From the NCBI RefSeq assembly GCF_007990755.1, contig NZ_BJXA01000052.1, positions 1 through 64,000 of the forward strand: 64,000 nt of DNA. The letters run 5' to 3'. Below, piece by piece: positions 27,506-36,475 of the stretch. The notes under the pieces were generated by a model, which was not told the origin of the DNA, made no database searches, and saw nothing but the letters and a program-made list of their open reading frames with translations. The position numbers and the translations under genes are program-made. Origin of the DNA: Nocardia ninae NBRC 108245 (GTDB lineage Bacteria > Actinomycetota > Actinomycetes > Mycobacteriales > Mycobacteriaceae). How positions within the stretch are numbered: position 1 is the stretch's first letter; every line of letters starts with the position of its first letter.

Positions 27506-29758
27506 TCAGACGAGCTCGGGCGTCACCCGATGACCCACCTCGTCGTCGATGTGGGCCAGTCCGTTCTCGGTGATCTCGATGACGCGCGCGCTGGCGATAT
27601 CGAAGAACAGACCGGACACCGTCACGCCGCGCTCGGCGACGGCCGAACGCACCGCGGGATGCCGTTGCAGGTTCTCCAACTGCACCGCCACGTTCACCAT
27701 GCTCAGCTGGTCCACCTCGCCGAAGCCGGCCCGCGCGGCGGCGATCGCCACCGGGTGCCCGCGCCGGAATCGGTCCAGGCTCGGGTGCGCGTGCGCGAGC
27801 CACTTGTCGATCTCCGGACCGGCCTGCGCCCCGGAGTGCAGGGCCTTCATGGCACCGCACGAGGAGTGGCCGCAGACCACGATGGAGCGGACGTTCAACT
27901 CTTCCAACGCGAAGACCAGCGCGGCGTCCACCGACGGGTCGCCGACGGCGGGCACCAGGTTGCCCACATTGCGCACGGTGAACAGGTCACCCGGCCCGCT
28001 GTTGGTGATCATGTTCGGCACGATCCGCGAGTCCGCGCAGGTGAGGAAGAACGAGTCCGGATCCTGGCTGTCGCGCAGCTCGTCCAGGTGCGGGCGCACG
28101 ACGTGCGCGTGGCTGCGGTGGTACGCGGCGACACCGGCCGCGATCGGGTCGGCGTGCTCGTTGCGCCGCCACGGGCCGAGGATGTCGGTCCACACCGCGC
28201 GCCCGAAGCCGCGCGAGGGCGGTCCGGCCGTCGCGTGCGCCATTTTGGCGCTGCCGATCTCCACGAAATCGACACTGCCGCCGTTGCTTTCCTGCTGACG
28301 CACCCAGTCCTCGATGGCGTCGAAGGCGGCGTGGTCGAGGAAGTCGACGGTCATCTCGACGGTGACGTCGGCGTCGGCGGGTATCTTCGCGAACTCCGCG
28401 GACAGCTTCGGCAGCGCGAGGAAGGTGCAGGAGCCGTCGATGGTGACCATCCAGCGCTGCGAACCCGGAATCTGCCTGGCGCTGATGGCGACTCGCACCA
28501 CCCGCCACAGCAGCAGACCGAAGGCCAGCGCCAGGCCGATCAGCACGCCCTCCAGCAGATTGAGGAACACCACCGACACCACGGTGACGACGTACACGAG
28601 CAGGTCGCCGGTGCGCCGGGCCAGTCGAATGTGCGCGATCTTGACCAGCTGCATGCCGATCACGATCAACAAACCGGCCAGCGCTGCCTTCGGAATCTGT
28701 TGCACCACAGCGGCCAGCGCCACCGAGAACAGCAGAATCCAGCAGCCGTGCAGCACCGCCGAGGCGCGGCTGCGCGCACCCGCCTGCACGTTGGTCGCGC
28801 TGCGCACGATCACGCCGGTGACCGGCAGGCCACCGAGCAGGCCGGAGAGCACGTTGGCCGAGCCCTGACCGATGAGCTCACGATCGAAGTTGGTGCGCTG
28901 ACCCGAGTGCATCTTGTCCACGGCGACGGCGGACAGCAGGCTTTCCACGCTGGCGATCAAGGCGATGGTGAGGACCATCAGCACCACGGCGGACCAGTCG
29001 CCGCGCGGCAGCTCGGGCAGCCCGATCGCGTCGAACAGCGAGCCGTTCAACACGATTCGTTCGGCGCCGGTCGGCAGCACCATGGCCAGCACGGTCGCCG
29101 CGAACACCGCGACCAGCGGGCCGGGGACGAGGCGGAGCCGGGCGGGCGCGTATTTCCAGCCGAGCATGATGGCGATCACCACGGCGCCGATGAACGCGTC
29201 GCCGCCGTGCAGCGACATCAGCTGATCGGGCAGCTGGGTGATGTTCTTCCACGCCGAGCTGTGCGATGAACCGCCGAGCAGCACGTGAATCTGTTGCAGC
29301 GCAATGGTGATGCCGATACCGGCCAGCATCGCGTGCACCACCACCGGCGCGACGGCGAGCGCGCCACGCGCGATCCTGCTCAGCCCGAACAGGATTTGCA
29401 GCACACCGGCCGCAGCGGCGATGAAACAGGTTGTTTTCCAACCGAATTGGTTGATGGACTCGGCCACCACCACGGTGAGGCCGGCGGCCGGACCACTCAC
29501 CTGAAGAACGGAGCCGCCCATCAGGCCGACGACGATACCGCCGACCACAGCGGCGATGAGACCGGCGGCGACGGGCGCGCCGGAGGCGACCGCGATGCCG
29601 AGGGACAGCGGCAACGCGACGAGGAAAACCACGATGGAAGCGGGCACATCGTGCCGGAGGATTGATTGCAGGCGTTCGGACAGGGGTCCGGGACCAGGAC
29701 CCGAGTCCGCTGGGACCGGCGGTGTAATCGGTGGGGCCAAATCGTTCTCGACAGCCAT
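27506..29758 (-). CDS. SulP-family transporter fused to a beta-carbonic anhydrase
   Basis: 750 residues from the ATG at 29758 (AGGAG upstream). The first 560 or so form a SulP anion transporter: about 10-12 helices with GLYA-like core ALPLSLGIAVASGAPVAAGL, then a STAS-like segment (CTFLALPKLSAEF). The last 200 form a beta-carbonic anhydrase with zinc ligands in TCADSRIVPN and VCGHSSCGAM. The pair suggests bicarbonate uptake coupled to CO2/bicarbonate exchange. The same fusion is known in mycobacteria (Rv3273-like). A Pro-rich N-terminal tail precedes the helices. Confidence 0.92.
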   Translation of the reverse strand: MAVENDLAPPITPPVPADSGPGPGPLSERLQSILRHDVPASIVVFLVALPLSLGIAVASGAPVAAGLIAAVVGGIVVGLMGGSVLQVSGPAAGLTVVVAESINQFGWKTTCFIAAAAGVLQILFGLSRIARGALAVAPVVVHAMLAGIGITIALQQIHVLLGGSSHSSAWKNITQLPDQLMSLHGGDAFIGAVVIAIMLGWKYAPARLRLVPGPLVAVFAATVLAMVLPTGAERIVLNGSLFDAIGLPELPRGDWSAVVLMVLTIALIASVESLLSAVAVDKMHSGQRTNFDRELIGQGSANVLSGLLGGLPVTGVIVRSATNVQAGARSRASAVLHGCWILLFSVALAAVVQQIPKAALAGLLIVIGMQLVKIAHIRLARRTGDLLVYVVTVVSVVFLNLLEGVLIGLALAFGLLLWRVVRVAISARQIPGSQRWMVTIDGSCTFLALPKLSAEFAKIPADADVTVEMTVDFLDHAAFDAIEDWVRQQESNGGSVDFVEIGSAKMAHATAGPPSRGFGRAVWTDILGPWRRNEHADPIAAGVAAYHRSHAHVVRPHLDELRDSQDPDSFFLTCADSRIVPNMITNSGPGDLFTVRNVGNLVPAVGDPSVDAALVFALEELNVRSIVVCGHSSCGAMKALHSGAQAGPEIDKWLAHAHPSLDRFRRGHPVAIAAARAGFGEVDQLSMVNVAVQLENLQRHPAVRSAVAERGVTVSGLFFDIASARVIEITENGLAHIDDEVGHRVTPELV

Positions 29759-29910
29759 GACTTTCTCCTTCGCCGAACCCGGCGCGAAGTCCGGGGTCGG
29801 TTGACGATCAACATGTCCAGCAGGGGGCACACGACCGCGAACCGGCATCTCGCGGTGAAGCAGGTCTCGACGCACCAATGGGTCGAGATGTAAACCGATG
29901 CAAGGCTATG

Positions 29911-29929
29911 AGTAAAGACTAAGCAAAGC
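29911..29929 (-). promoter_or_regulatory. 19-bp element, copy 1, upstream of SulP-CA
   Basis: AGTAAAGACTAAGCAAAGC on the plus strand; a copy differing at 2 of 19 bases lies at 30339-30357. Both precede a minus-strand start codon by 120-155 bases, and both start codons follow GGCGAAGGAGAAA. This suggests a shared promoter or regulator site. Confidence 0.5.
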
Positions 29930-30055
29930 CTGAGAACGGGGCTAACTGCGCGTAAACTCCGCGCTCACCGCGTTATGGCCTGCCTCACATGGGCGCAGCG
30001 GCGCCGACGGGGCCGTCTCTGGGATTGCACCGGCGGTGCGGCAACACAGCGAACC

Positions 30056-30217
30056 TCATCGTCGGATTCCGTGGTCCCGTCCACGGTCACCGCGGGCACC
30101 GGGGCCATGGCGGCAACGCCCGGCATGCCCGAGCGAGTCCGCCGGCGCGGTCGCCATCGGCGCACTGCCCTTCCCCACACGCGGCGTCCGTGGTGCGCGA
30201 TCGGTGTCGGTGAACAT
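30056..30217 (-). pseudogene. Possible 53-residue frame or decayed 5' end of a duplicated gene
   Basis: It starts with an ATG at 30217 behind an excellent ribosome binding site (GGCGAAGGAGAAAT). The first residues are MFTDTDRAPRTPRVGKGSAP, and the frame ends after 53 codons. A second frame continues with plausible sequence (MPGVAAMAPVPAVTVDG), as if frameshifted. The leader closely matches that of sulP (shared 19-bp element, ACATGTT, and GGCGAAGGAGAAA). I infer a remnant of a duplicated leader and N-terminus; a real small protein is possible. Confidence 0.3.
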
Positions 30218-30338
30218 ATTTCTCCTTCGCCGGGCGGTTTCCGTCCCGGTTCATCGGTGGAACATGTACTGGCATCGAAGGTGGGCGTAGCTCAACCGCT
30301 CGAGAGCGGCGACCCGGTGACGCGAAGGTCTAGCTAAT

Positions 30339-30357
30339 AGTAAAGACTTCGCAAAGC
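30339..30357 (-). promoter_or_regulatory. 19-bp element, copy 2
   Basis: AGTAAAGACTTCGCAAAGC, matching 17 of 19 bases of the copy at 29911. It lies 122 bases upstream of the minus-strand ATG at 30217. See copy 1 for interpretation. Confidence 0.5.
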
Positions 30358-30490
30358 TTATGGAAAGCTTTCAGGTGGAATCGGCCCGACTGTCATCAAA
30401 TTGTGATCCAGGTCACTCCGAAACGCAACCCGGCACGAAGGGCTTCGACGCCCACCGACTGGCCGCTACCAGCAAGGACAGTGCTTGGTA

Positions 30491-31567
30491 CTACTTCAGG
30501 TACCAGGTGACCAGTCGTTCGACGAGTGCCAGATCACAGACCTCGTCGGGAACGTGCAGCACCGATTCCAGGTTGCGCCGGTCGAATTCGATGCGTTCCA
30601 GCAAGTACTTACCGGTGTATGCCATGCGGGTAGCTACCGCTCGGTCGAGCGCGGTGAGGTTGCGCTGCTCCCACTCCTGCGGCCGCACCGCATGCAGTGT
30701 CATGCCGAGTCCCGCGCCGACCAGGGTGACCGTCTCCGCGGCCGAGACACCGACCCGGTCGGTCAGGTTGACGATCTGCGGCAGGTTGTCGGCCTCAGCC
30801 AGGCCGAGCAGCCACTCCACGCAGGTATCGATGGGGACCAGGTTGAGGGTCGCACCGTCGGCGACTTGCACAGCCGCGTCGCCGCCCGGGAAGCGCCTGG
30901 CTACCCGCCGCATGTTCGACATGAAGTTGTAGATGCCGAAATCCGAGGTGGTGTGCGCGGTCTTGGCGGAGCCGACCACCTGCCCGAGCCGAAAGACGGC
31001 GCCCTCGACGCCGTGCTCCCGCATGAAATCCCGAAAGACCAGTTCCCCAGCGCATTTGGTGGCCTCGTACACCGTCCGGAACTGGGTGTCGCCGGTGATG
31101 GGCAGCCATGCCTCCTCGGTGGGCGTGTCCGATACGCCGCCGACGTAGGCGGTGCTGATCAGGAAGAAACGGGAGCCGGGGCGGCTGTACTCGGTGAACA
31201 GGCGCAGCGCCCGCTCCGTGCCCTTGGTGTTCACATCCTGGAGGAGCGCGGGCCGGTTCGGCGAAAGGTCAACGGCCGCAGCGAAATGCCAGAAGTCGCA
31301 GGGCTCGGAGAAGATCGTCGCGGCGACGAAATCGTCGATGCCCAGATTCTCCTGGGTCAACTCGCAGTCGAAGGTCTCCAGGTCGCTGACGTCGGGTGGG
31401 ATGTCCCCGTCGATGATGGACGCCGACTCGAGCGCCTCGAAGACGCGCGTCCGAGCCCCTCGGGCAAGGGCTTTCACCCGGACGCCGCGTTTGAGCAGTT
31501 CGCAGATCGTGTTGCTGGCCACGTACCCGTTCGCGCCGTCCACGACGGCCACTTTCGACGAAACCAT
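30491..31567 (-). CDS. Free-standing thioester reductase-like NAD(P)-dependent enzyme
   Basis: 358 residues from the ATG at 31567, which overlaps the condensation-gene stop (TGATG). Extended SDR of the NAD_binding_4 type: nucleotide motif DGANGYVASN, ELTQENLGIDD (the thioester-reductase LGL-like segment), HFAAAVDL, VNTKGTERAL, ISTAYVGG and catalytic YEATK. NRPS terminal reductases of this type release carrier-bound acyl chains as aldehydes or alcohols. Here it is separate, so it may act on the carrier protein at 43131. It could instead be a 3-beta-HSD-like dehydrogenase on a free substrate. Last gene of its operon. Confidence 0.68.
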   Translation of the reverse strand: MVSSKVAVVDGANGYVASNTICELLKRGVRVKALARGARTRVFEALESASIIDGDIPPDVSDLETFDCELTQENLGIDDFVAATIFSEPCDFWHFAAAVDLSPNRPALLQDVNTKGTERALRLFTEYSRPGSRFFLISTAYVGGVSDTPTEEAWLPITGDTQFRTVYEATKCAGELVFRDFMREHGVEGAVFRLGQVVGSAKTAHTTSDFGIYNFMSNMRRVARRFPGGDAAVQVADGATLNLVPIDTCVEWLLGLAEADNLPQIVNLTDRVGVSAAETVTLVGAGLGMTLHAVRPQEWEQRNLTALDRAVATRMAYTGKYLLERIEFDRRNLESVLHVPDEVCDLALVERLVTWYLK

Positions 31568-32952
31568 CAGACACTCCACAGGGTGCTGCGGAAGCGACGG
31601 TCGACGGTGCCGGCCAGTTGCCGCAGCGCGATATCGGGATGCCGCGCTGCCGCGAGACAGACCTCGGCGACGGTCGCGCACATGGCCGACGCGAATTCGT
31701 CGTCCCACAATCGCCGGGCCGCATTGAACGTCATGGCCAGTATCTCCTGTGTTCCCTTGATCGTGAGCAGGCCGTCGATCGGCAGCACGTTGCCCACCGA
31801 CGTCCGGTGCAGGGCGTAATCCGCTGCGGCACAGTCGGGTCCGAACAGTGCCGCACCCGCCGGAGCCTTCGGGACATTGAGCATCTGCACCGGGCACAGG
31901 CCACTGTTCGGGTCGATCAGTGAAACGGACAGGTCCGGACACTCCTCGAGGACCTCGATGAAGGGGTACCACTGAAACCGATAAGCCAGCAGGCAGTTCT
32001 GCTTGAACGACGTGACCAGTTCCGCGAAGGACAGCTCCGGTGACCACTGGAACTTGATCACGAAGGGATTGAAGAGCATGGCCACCGACTGATGGAACCG
32101 CGGATCCCGGCGCCCGTGGCTGAAGGTCGGCATGAGGTAGGCGTCGCTGCCACCGAGGTGCCCGAGCACGAAACCGTAAGCCGCGGCGATCACCATGAAC
32201 GGAGTCGCCCGCAGTTTGCCCGCCAAGCCGCGCACCGCAGCGGTTTCCGCGGGTGATAAGCCACGATCGCCCCGGCTGGTCAGTGCGCCCTCCCCCGCGT
32301 CCTTGCCGGCTATCTGCAGAACATCGAGGGAGCCGAGGTATTCCGGCCAGAAGTCGCGGGCTTGCGCCGCCTCCGGTGACTCCAGTGCGGCTAGCTCGTC
32401 CAGGACGATCTGCCCGTAGTCCACCTCTAGCGGCTCGGGCTCGGATGCCAGTCCGCCCGCCGCGCGGTAGTACTGTCCGACATCGCGTTTCAGCACCTCC
32501 AGCGACCATGCGTCGGCCGCGCTGTGATGCACCGTCACCTGGAGCAGCCGCCGCTGCGCCTGCTCGTCCTCCAGCAGCAGCACGCGGACCAACGGTGGCC
32601 TGGTGAGGTCGAAGGGTGCGTTGTTGTGCTCGACCAGCGCCTCTTCGATGCCCGGCTCGTACCGGTTCCCCAATGTCGCGGCCAGCACGGTGGTTTCGGC
32701 TTCGGTGCCGGAACCGATGACCTGCTCGGACATCCCGCGCCCGCGAACCACGGCAGTCCGCAACGCCGCATGCCGTTCGATGCTCCGGGCGACGGCGTCG
32801 AACAGTCGGCTGCGGTCGAGCGCCCCGTCGATCGTGAGCCGGAAGGAGATATTGAACGCTTCCGCCGCGCCGCCGGGCCGGATCGATTCCAGGAAGTCGA
32901 GCAGATGCTGCCCCGGCGTCAAGGGCAACCTGGTCTCGCCAGGCAGACTCAC
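31567..32952 (-). CDS. Stand-alone NRPS condensation-domain protein
   Basis: 461 residues. The N-terminal pattern LPLTPGQHLLDFLE and the active-site motif HHSAADAWS match condensation domains; the canonical HHxxxDG has Ala for Gly. ILYDPNSGLC-like LIDPNSGLCPVQML and the C-terminal block YALHRTSVGNVLPIDGLLTI complete the acceptor/donor fold, as in free-standing C domains. It should form an amide or ester between a carrier-bound acyl group and an amine or alcohol acceptor, perhaps the phosphonate. Overlaps both neighbours by 1-4 bases. Confidence 0.8.
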   Translation of the reverse strand: MSLPGETRLPLTPGQHLLDFLESIRPGGAAEAFNISFRLTIDGALDRSRLFDAVARSIERHAALRTAVVRGRGMSEQVIGSGTEAETTVLAATLGNRYEPGIEEALVEHNNAPFDLTRPPLVRVLLLEDEQAQRRLLQVTVHHSAADAWSLEVLKRDVGQYYRAAGGLASEPEPLEVDYGQIVLDELAALESPEAAQARDFWPEYLGSLDVLQIAGKDAGEGALTSRGDRGLSPAETAAVRGLAGKLRATPFMVIAAAYGFVLGHLGGSDAYLMPTFSHGRRDPRFHQSVAMLFNPFVIKFQWSPELSFAELVTSFKQNCLLAYRFQWYPFIEVLEECPDLSVSLIDPNSGLCPVQMLNVPKAPAGAALFGPDCAAADYALHRTSVGNVLPIDGLLTIKGTQEILAMTFNAARRLWDDEFASAMCATVAEVCLAAARHPDIALRQLAGTVDRRFRSTLWSV

Positions 32953-34154
32953 GTTCGCGAGCCTTCATGCAGGAAGCGATGTGCCGCAACCGCATACGTC
33001 AGCGCGTACCGTTTCAGGTCGTTAACCTCGACATACTCGTCGACCATGTGCGCGATCCATTTTCCACCGGGCCCGTACACCACGCTCGGGACATTTCCGT
33101 AGTGGGTCAGGATGGTGCCGTCGGTGGTCCCCGGTACCGCGCCGAGGACGGGGCGGACGCCGTTGACAACCTCGTGCGCGTCGACCAGCGCGGTGACAAG
33201 TGGTGTGTCCGAACCGGTTTCGACCCATGGTCGATCGTCGATCACGGTGACCGAGGATCCGATCCCGCGTTCGCGTGCCGCGGTGTCGACGCACTCGCCG
33301 ATCCGCTTCAGCAGCGTCTCGTGGTCCACCCCCGCGACGGTGCGCACATCCAGGAACAGCGAACTCGTGCCCGGGATCGTGTTCATCTGATCCGCGGTGC
33401 CTGCCTGGATCACCGTCGGGGTGATGGACGGCGACCCGAGCGAGGTCCGGCTGCCCACTTCCTCGATCAGCCGCTCTTCCAGCTCTTCCAGGCCCAGCAT
33501 CACCCTGGCCATCGCGGGTAACGTGTTGCGGCCCTGCCACGGCATCGCGCCGTGGCTCATCACGCCCGTGAAGTCCACCCGGAGCCGGATCGCGCCCTTC
33601 GACGTCGGGCACACCTCGTCGCCTTCGGGCTCACAGCAGATCACGCCGTCGACGTCCTGGACGAAGCCCTGGGCCACCGACGCCTTGGCCCCGGTCATCA
33701 TGCCCTCTTCGTCGGCCAGCAGCAGTAGCCGGACCCGGCCGGGGAACGGACCGGACAGCTGTAATGCCCGTGCCCCGTACAGCATTGCCGCGACACCCGA
33801 CTTCATGTCGGCGGAGCCACGTCCGTAGAGCTTCCCGTCACGGATCTCGCCGCCGAACGGATCGACGGTCCACTGGTCGGGATCGCCTTCGGTCACCACG
33901 TCCATATGACCTTCGAAGGCCAGTGTCGGACCAGGCCCGCCGCCGCCGGTCAACGTCACCACGATGTTGGGGCGGCCGCCTGCGTCGAAAAGCTCTACCG
34001 CCCAGTCCCATTCCCGGATCTTCGCGAGCAGGAACTCCGCTACCGCGCGCTCACCGCGGCCGACTTCTCCCAAAGCGTGCGTGCGCACGAGGTGCTGCGT
34101 GAACTCGATGAGTTCCGGCTCATTGATTCCGGCATCAAGCGAAGTGATGTCCAC
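32949..34154 (-). CDS. M20 family metallo-amidohydrolase (ArgE/DapE-like)
   Basis: 401 residues. Two-metal peptidase motifs: EGHMDVV (ligand His and Asp), GRGSADMKSG (bridging Asp), LLADEEG (catalytic Glu pair), CEPEGDE and a C-terminal HMVDEYV. Dimerisation-domain sequence lies in between (MSHGAMPWQGRNTL). The family hydrolyses N-acyl amino acids or small peptides. In this cluster it could remove an N-acyl protecting group or trim a peptide precursor. It overlaps the condensation gene by 4 bases, so involvement in the pathway is likely. Confidence 0.82.
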   Translation of the reverse strand: MDITSLDAGINEPELIEFTQHLVRTHALGEVGRGERAVAEFLLAKIREWDWAVELFDAGGRPNIVVTLTGGGGPGPTLAFEGHMDVVTEGDPDQWTVDPFGGEIRDGKLYGRGSADMKSGVAAMLYGARALQLSGPFPGRVRLLLLADEEGMMTGAKASVAQGFVQDVDGVICCEPEGDEVCPTSKGAIRLRVDFTGVMSHGAMPWQGRNTLPAMARVMLGLEELEERLIEEVGSRTSLGSPSITPTVIQAGTADQMNTIPGTSSLFLDVRTVAGVDHETLLKRIGECVDTAARERGIGSSVTVIDDRPWVETGSDTPLVTALVDAHEVVNGVRPVLGAVPGTTDGTILTHYGNVPSVVYGPGGKWIAHMVDEYVEVNDLKRYALTYAVAAHRFLHEGSRT

Positions 34155-34209
34155 GGGGACCCCCAGGCGTCAAGTCTGTTCATGCTACGACGAGGTCGGT
34201 GTCCCCGTG

Positions 34210-35034
34210 CTAGATCGCGTCGCTTCGCTGCGCCTTGATCCACGACATCGCCTGCTGCAGTCCGGCGACCTCGCCTTCCCGCAGCACGACGCTCGTTCCG
34301 AAGTTGCCGTCGTCATCGATGTGCCCGAGCGGCAACAACTGTCGCCGTATCTCGGCCGACTCCGCCGGGCCCGCGCCGCCGTCGTGCAGCCACTCGTCCA
34401 GTGGCCGGAAACTGGTGGTCCGGTGCCCCTCGACCACGTCCAGGGAGTTGTCCCGCAGCAGGTCCAGGAGCTGTTGCTCGGTCTGCGTCGTCGCGTGTCC
34501 CGGGTCGCGGACGCGCTGTATCTGCTCGAACTGTTCGTGGGCAGCGCCGGAGAGCCCGGTGACGTTGTCCGCGATGACGACATGACCGCCGGGTCGTACC
34601 ACCCGCGCCATTTCGGCGACGACGATCTCCGGGCGCCGCACGTGGTGCAGCGCCCGCGTGCACATGACGAGATCGAAAGTGCCGTCCGCGAACGGCAGTT
34701 CCTCGACCAGCGCGACCACCAGCTGCACCGAGTCCACCTCGCCGTTGGCGCGCGCCTGCGCCAGCATCTGCGCCGACGAGTCGACCCCGATGATCTTCGG
34801 GCGCACACCGACTTTCGCGGCCACCGCCGCGGCGGCCGCGGTGCCGGTGGCCACGTCGAGGGCGCGCTCGAACTCCAGCGGGCGGATCAGCTCGGCGAGC
34901 AGTTCGACGTCGAGACGGCGGGCCTGTCCGCCGGCATAGGACTCTGCAATTGTCGCGAACCGCAATTGGTTTCGGGAAACCTGCGCGCGGTAGCCGTCGG
35001 TCGTCTGTCGCACTTCGGCGCCGTCGATGTTCAT
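34210..35034 (-). CDS. SAM-dependent class I methyltransferase
   Basis: 274 residues from the ATG at 35034. Motif I is ALDVATGTAAAAAV, then GVDSSAQMLAQARA (motif II), LPFADGTFDLVMCTRALHHV (motif III/IV) and RVVRPGGHVVIADN. This is UbiE/Methyltransf_11-like. First gene of the leftward operon, divergent from the phosphonate core operon. In the cluster it could O- or N-methylate the product or phosphonate. A close substrate assignment is not possible. Confidence 0.8.
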   Translation of the reverse strand: MNIDGAEVRQTTDGYRAQVSRNQLRFATIAESYAGGQARRLDVELLAELIRPLEFERALDVATGTAAAAAVAAKVGVRPKIIGVDSSAQMLAQARANGEVDSVQLVVALVEELPFADGTFDLVMCTRALHHVRRPEIVVAEMARVVRPGGHVVIADNVTGLSGAAHEQFEQIQRVRDPGHATTQTEQQLLDLLRDNSLDVVEGHRTTSFRPLDEWLHDGGAGPAESAEIRRQLLPLGHIDDDGNFGTSVVLREGEVAGLQQAMSWIKAQRSDAI

Positions 35035-35059
35035 GCGACTCCCAGGGGACCGGCGGGGC

Positions 35060-35088
35060 GGCGAATGTGATATTCGCCGATATTCACC
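35060..35088. promoter_or_regulatory. Inverted and direct repeats in the divergent promoter of the phosphonate cluster
   Basis: GGCGAAT-GTGAT-ATTCGCC (35060-35078) is an inverted repeat; GATATTCGCC and GATATTCACC (35069-35088) form a tandem direct repeat. They lie in the 241-base gap between the leftward and rightward operons, close to the methyltransferase start. Similar GGCGAA/TTCGCC arms occur upstream of panC (49965-49991). Candidate operator; no regulator is encoded nearby. Confidence 0.35.
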
Positions 35089-35275
35089 GGGCCTACGGTA
35101 CCTTGTATTCACGCAAAAAACCCTGTCCGAGCACCGGGGGGACACCGAGGGGACAGCTTGTCCGTGGCGGGCACCCGCCGGTCCACGGGCGGTGTCCGAC
35201 GTGCTGCCGGCGTCCGTTCCGAGGTGCCCTGCGGTAGTTGCCGGCTCGTGTTCTTCCGATGGAGGCAGGTGGTTG

Positions 35276-36475
35276 ATGGATGCCGCCGATGTTCGAGACA
35301 GCACCTTGCTGCTGAACTCGCCTCGCACGATCGTCGGCATGCGCGCTGCCGAGGTCGCCACCGAAGTCGTTGCCGCTGCGGCAGGTACAGCGCGGGCCCC
35401 GCGAGTACTGGTGATAACCGGCGGCAGCTTCGCACGGCATAGCTGGTCCGAGCCACTGCTGGCAGCACTACGTTCGTTTCCGCTGCACGTCGTGACACAC
35501 TCGGGCCTGCCGACGCCCGAATCCGTCGCGCTGCTGGCTCGCGAGATGCGGGCCCATCGCGCCGACGTGGTGCTCGCGGTCGGCGGCGGCAGCGTCATGG
35601 ATGCGGGCAAAGCCGCTGCGGCGCTGTCGATCAGCGCCGATCCCACACCTGAGCTGGTGGTGCGCGCCTGCGCGGAAGAGGCAGGCGCCGAGGACGTTCC
35701 GCCGATCATCGCCCTGCCCACGACACCCGGAACAGGTGCCGAAGCCACACCGTTCGCCACGATCTGGCATCGGGACCAGGGCCGCAAGCTCTCCCTGCGC
35801 GGCGCTGCCCTCCGACCGGTGACGGCGATTCTCGACCCGGATCTGATCGCCGGGCTGCCCGAGTCATACTTCGTCAGTTGCCTGTTGGACACCCTCGCGC
35901 AGGGCTTGGAGGGCGCGTGGTCGATCCGCGCCGACGAGCAGTCCGAATGGCTCGGTGCCACCGCCTGGAACCTGTTGGCGGAGTTGCTGGACCGGCCACA
36001 CCACGGCCTGGGCTCGGCCGAACGACATGCGGCATTGCTCGCCGGTCACCTCGCCGGGCGGGCCATCGCCATCGCGGGAACCACTGTGTGCCACGCGATG
36101 TCGTACCCGCTGACGCTGCGCCACGGACTCGGCCACGGCCACGCGTGCGGACTCACGCTGGCATCGGTGCTGCGATACAACGCCCTCGTCGGCGACGACT
36201 GCACCGATCCGCGCGGCGCCCAGCGGGTGCGCGACGCCATCATCCGGGTGGTGCAGGCGGCGGGCGAAACCACCGTCGAGTCGTTGGCCGGGAAGATCGA
36301 GCAACTCGCGCGATCACCCGCACTGCCCGCGCCGCCGGACATCCGCCACGACGCACCTCGAATCGCCACCGAAGCACTCGCTTACGACCGCGCGGGCAAC
36401 AACCCGCGCCGCGTGGATGTGGCAGCCCTGACTCATCTGTTGGCCGGGACCGCGGAGAGAGACTATGCGCGTTGA
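35276..36475 (+). CDS. phpC: Iron-dependent alcohol dehydrogenase, phosphonoacetaldehyde reductase (PhpC-like)
   Basis: 399 residues from the ATG at 35276, with GGAGG upstream. Group III metal-dependent dehydrogenase: nucleotide motif VGGGSVMDAGKAAA, PTTPGTGAEAT, and metal ligands in DTLAQGLE, HLAGRAIA and HGLGHGHACG. In phosphinothricin and many other phosphonate clusters this family reduces phosphonoacetaldehyde to 2-hydroxyethylphosphonate. It sits first in the operon directly before hepD, with an 11-base overlap, which fits that step. The symbol is by analogy with the phosphinothricin cluster. Confidence 0.85.
   Translation: MDAADVRDSTLLLNSPRTIVGMRAAEVATEVVAAAAGTARAPRVLVITGGSFARHSWSEPLLAALRSFPLHVVTHSGLPTPESVALLAREMRAHRADVVLAVGGGSVMDAGKAAAALSISADPTPELVVRACAEEAGAEDVPPIIALPTTPGTGAEATPFATIWHRDQGRKLSLRGAALRPVTAILDPDLIAGLPESYFVSCLLDTLAQGLEGAWSIRADEQSEWLGATAWNLLAELLDRPHHGLGSAERHAALLAGHLAGRAIAIAGTTVCHAMSYPLTLRHGLGHGHACGLTLASVLRYNALVGDDCTDPRGAQRVRDAIIRVVQAAGETTVESLAGKIEQLARSPALPAPPDIRHDAPRIATEALAYDRAGNNPRRVDVAALTHLLAGTAERDYAR

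Larger units (their letters stand above)
29759..30490. other. 732-base region between SulP-CA and the phosphonate cluster
   Basis: It holds the sulP leader, a duplicated 19-bp element, one possible short reading frame (30056-30217) and a more AT-rich stretch near 30330-30420. Apart from these I see no gene. It marks the left edge of the accessory region. Confidence 0.55.

Noticed and set aside
30491-32995. One long 834-residue protein joining reductase and upstream sequence
   Set aside because: The upstream part is an out-of-frame reading of the condensation gene; the reductase starts at 31567, where TGATG couples the two genes.
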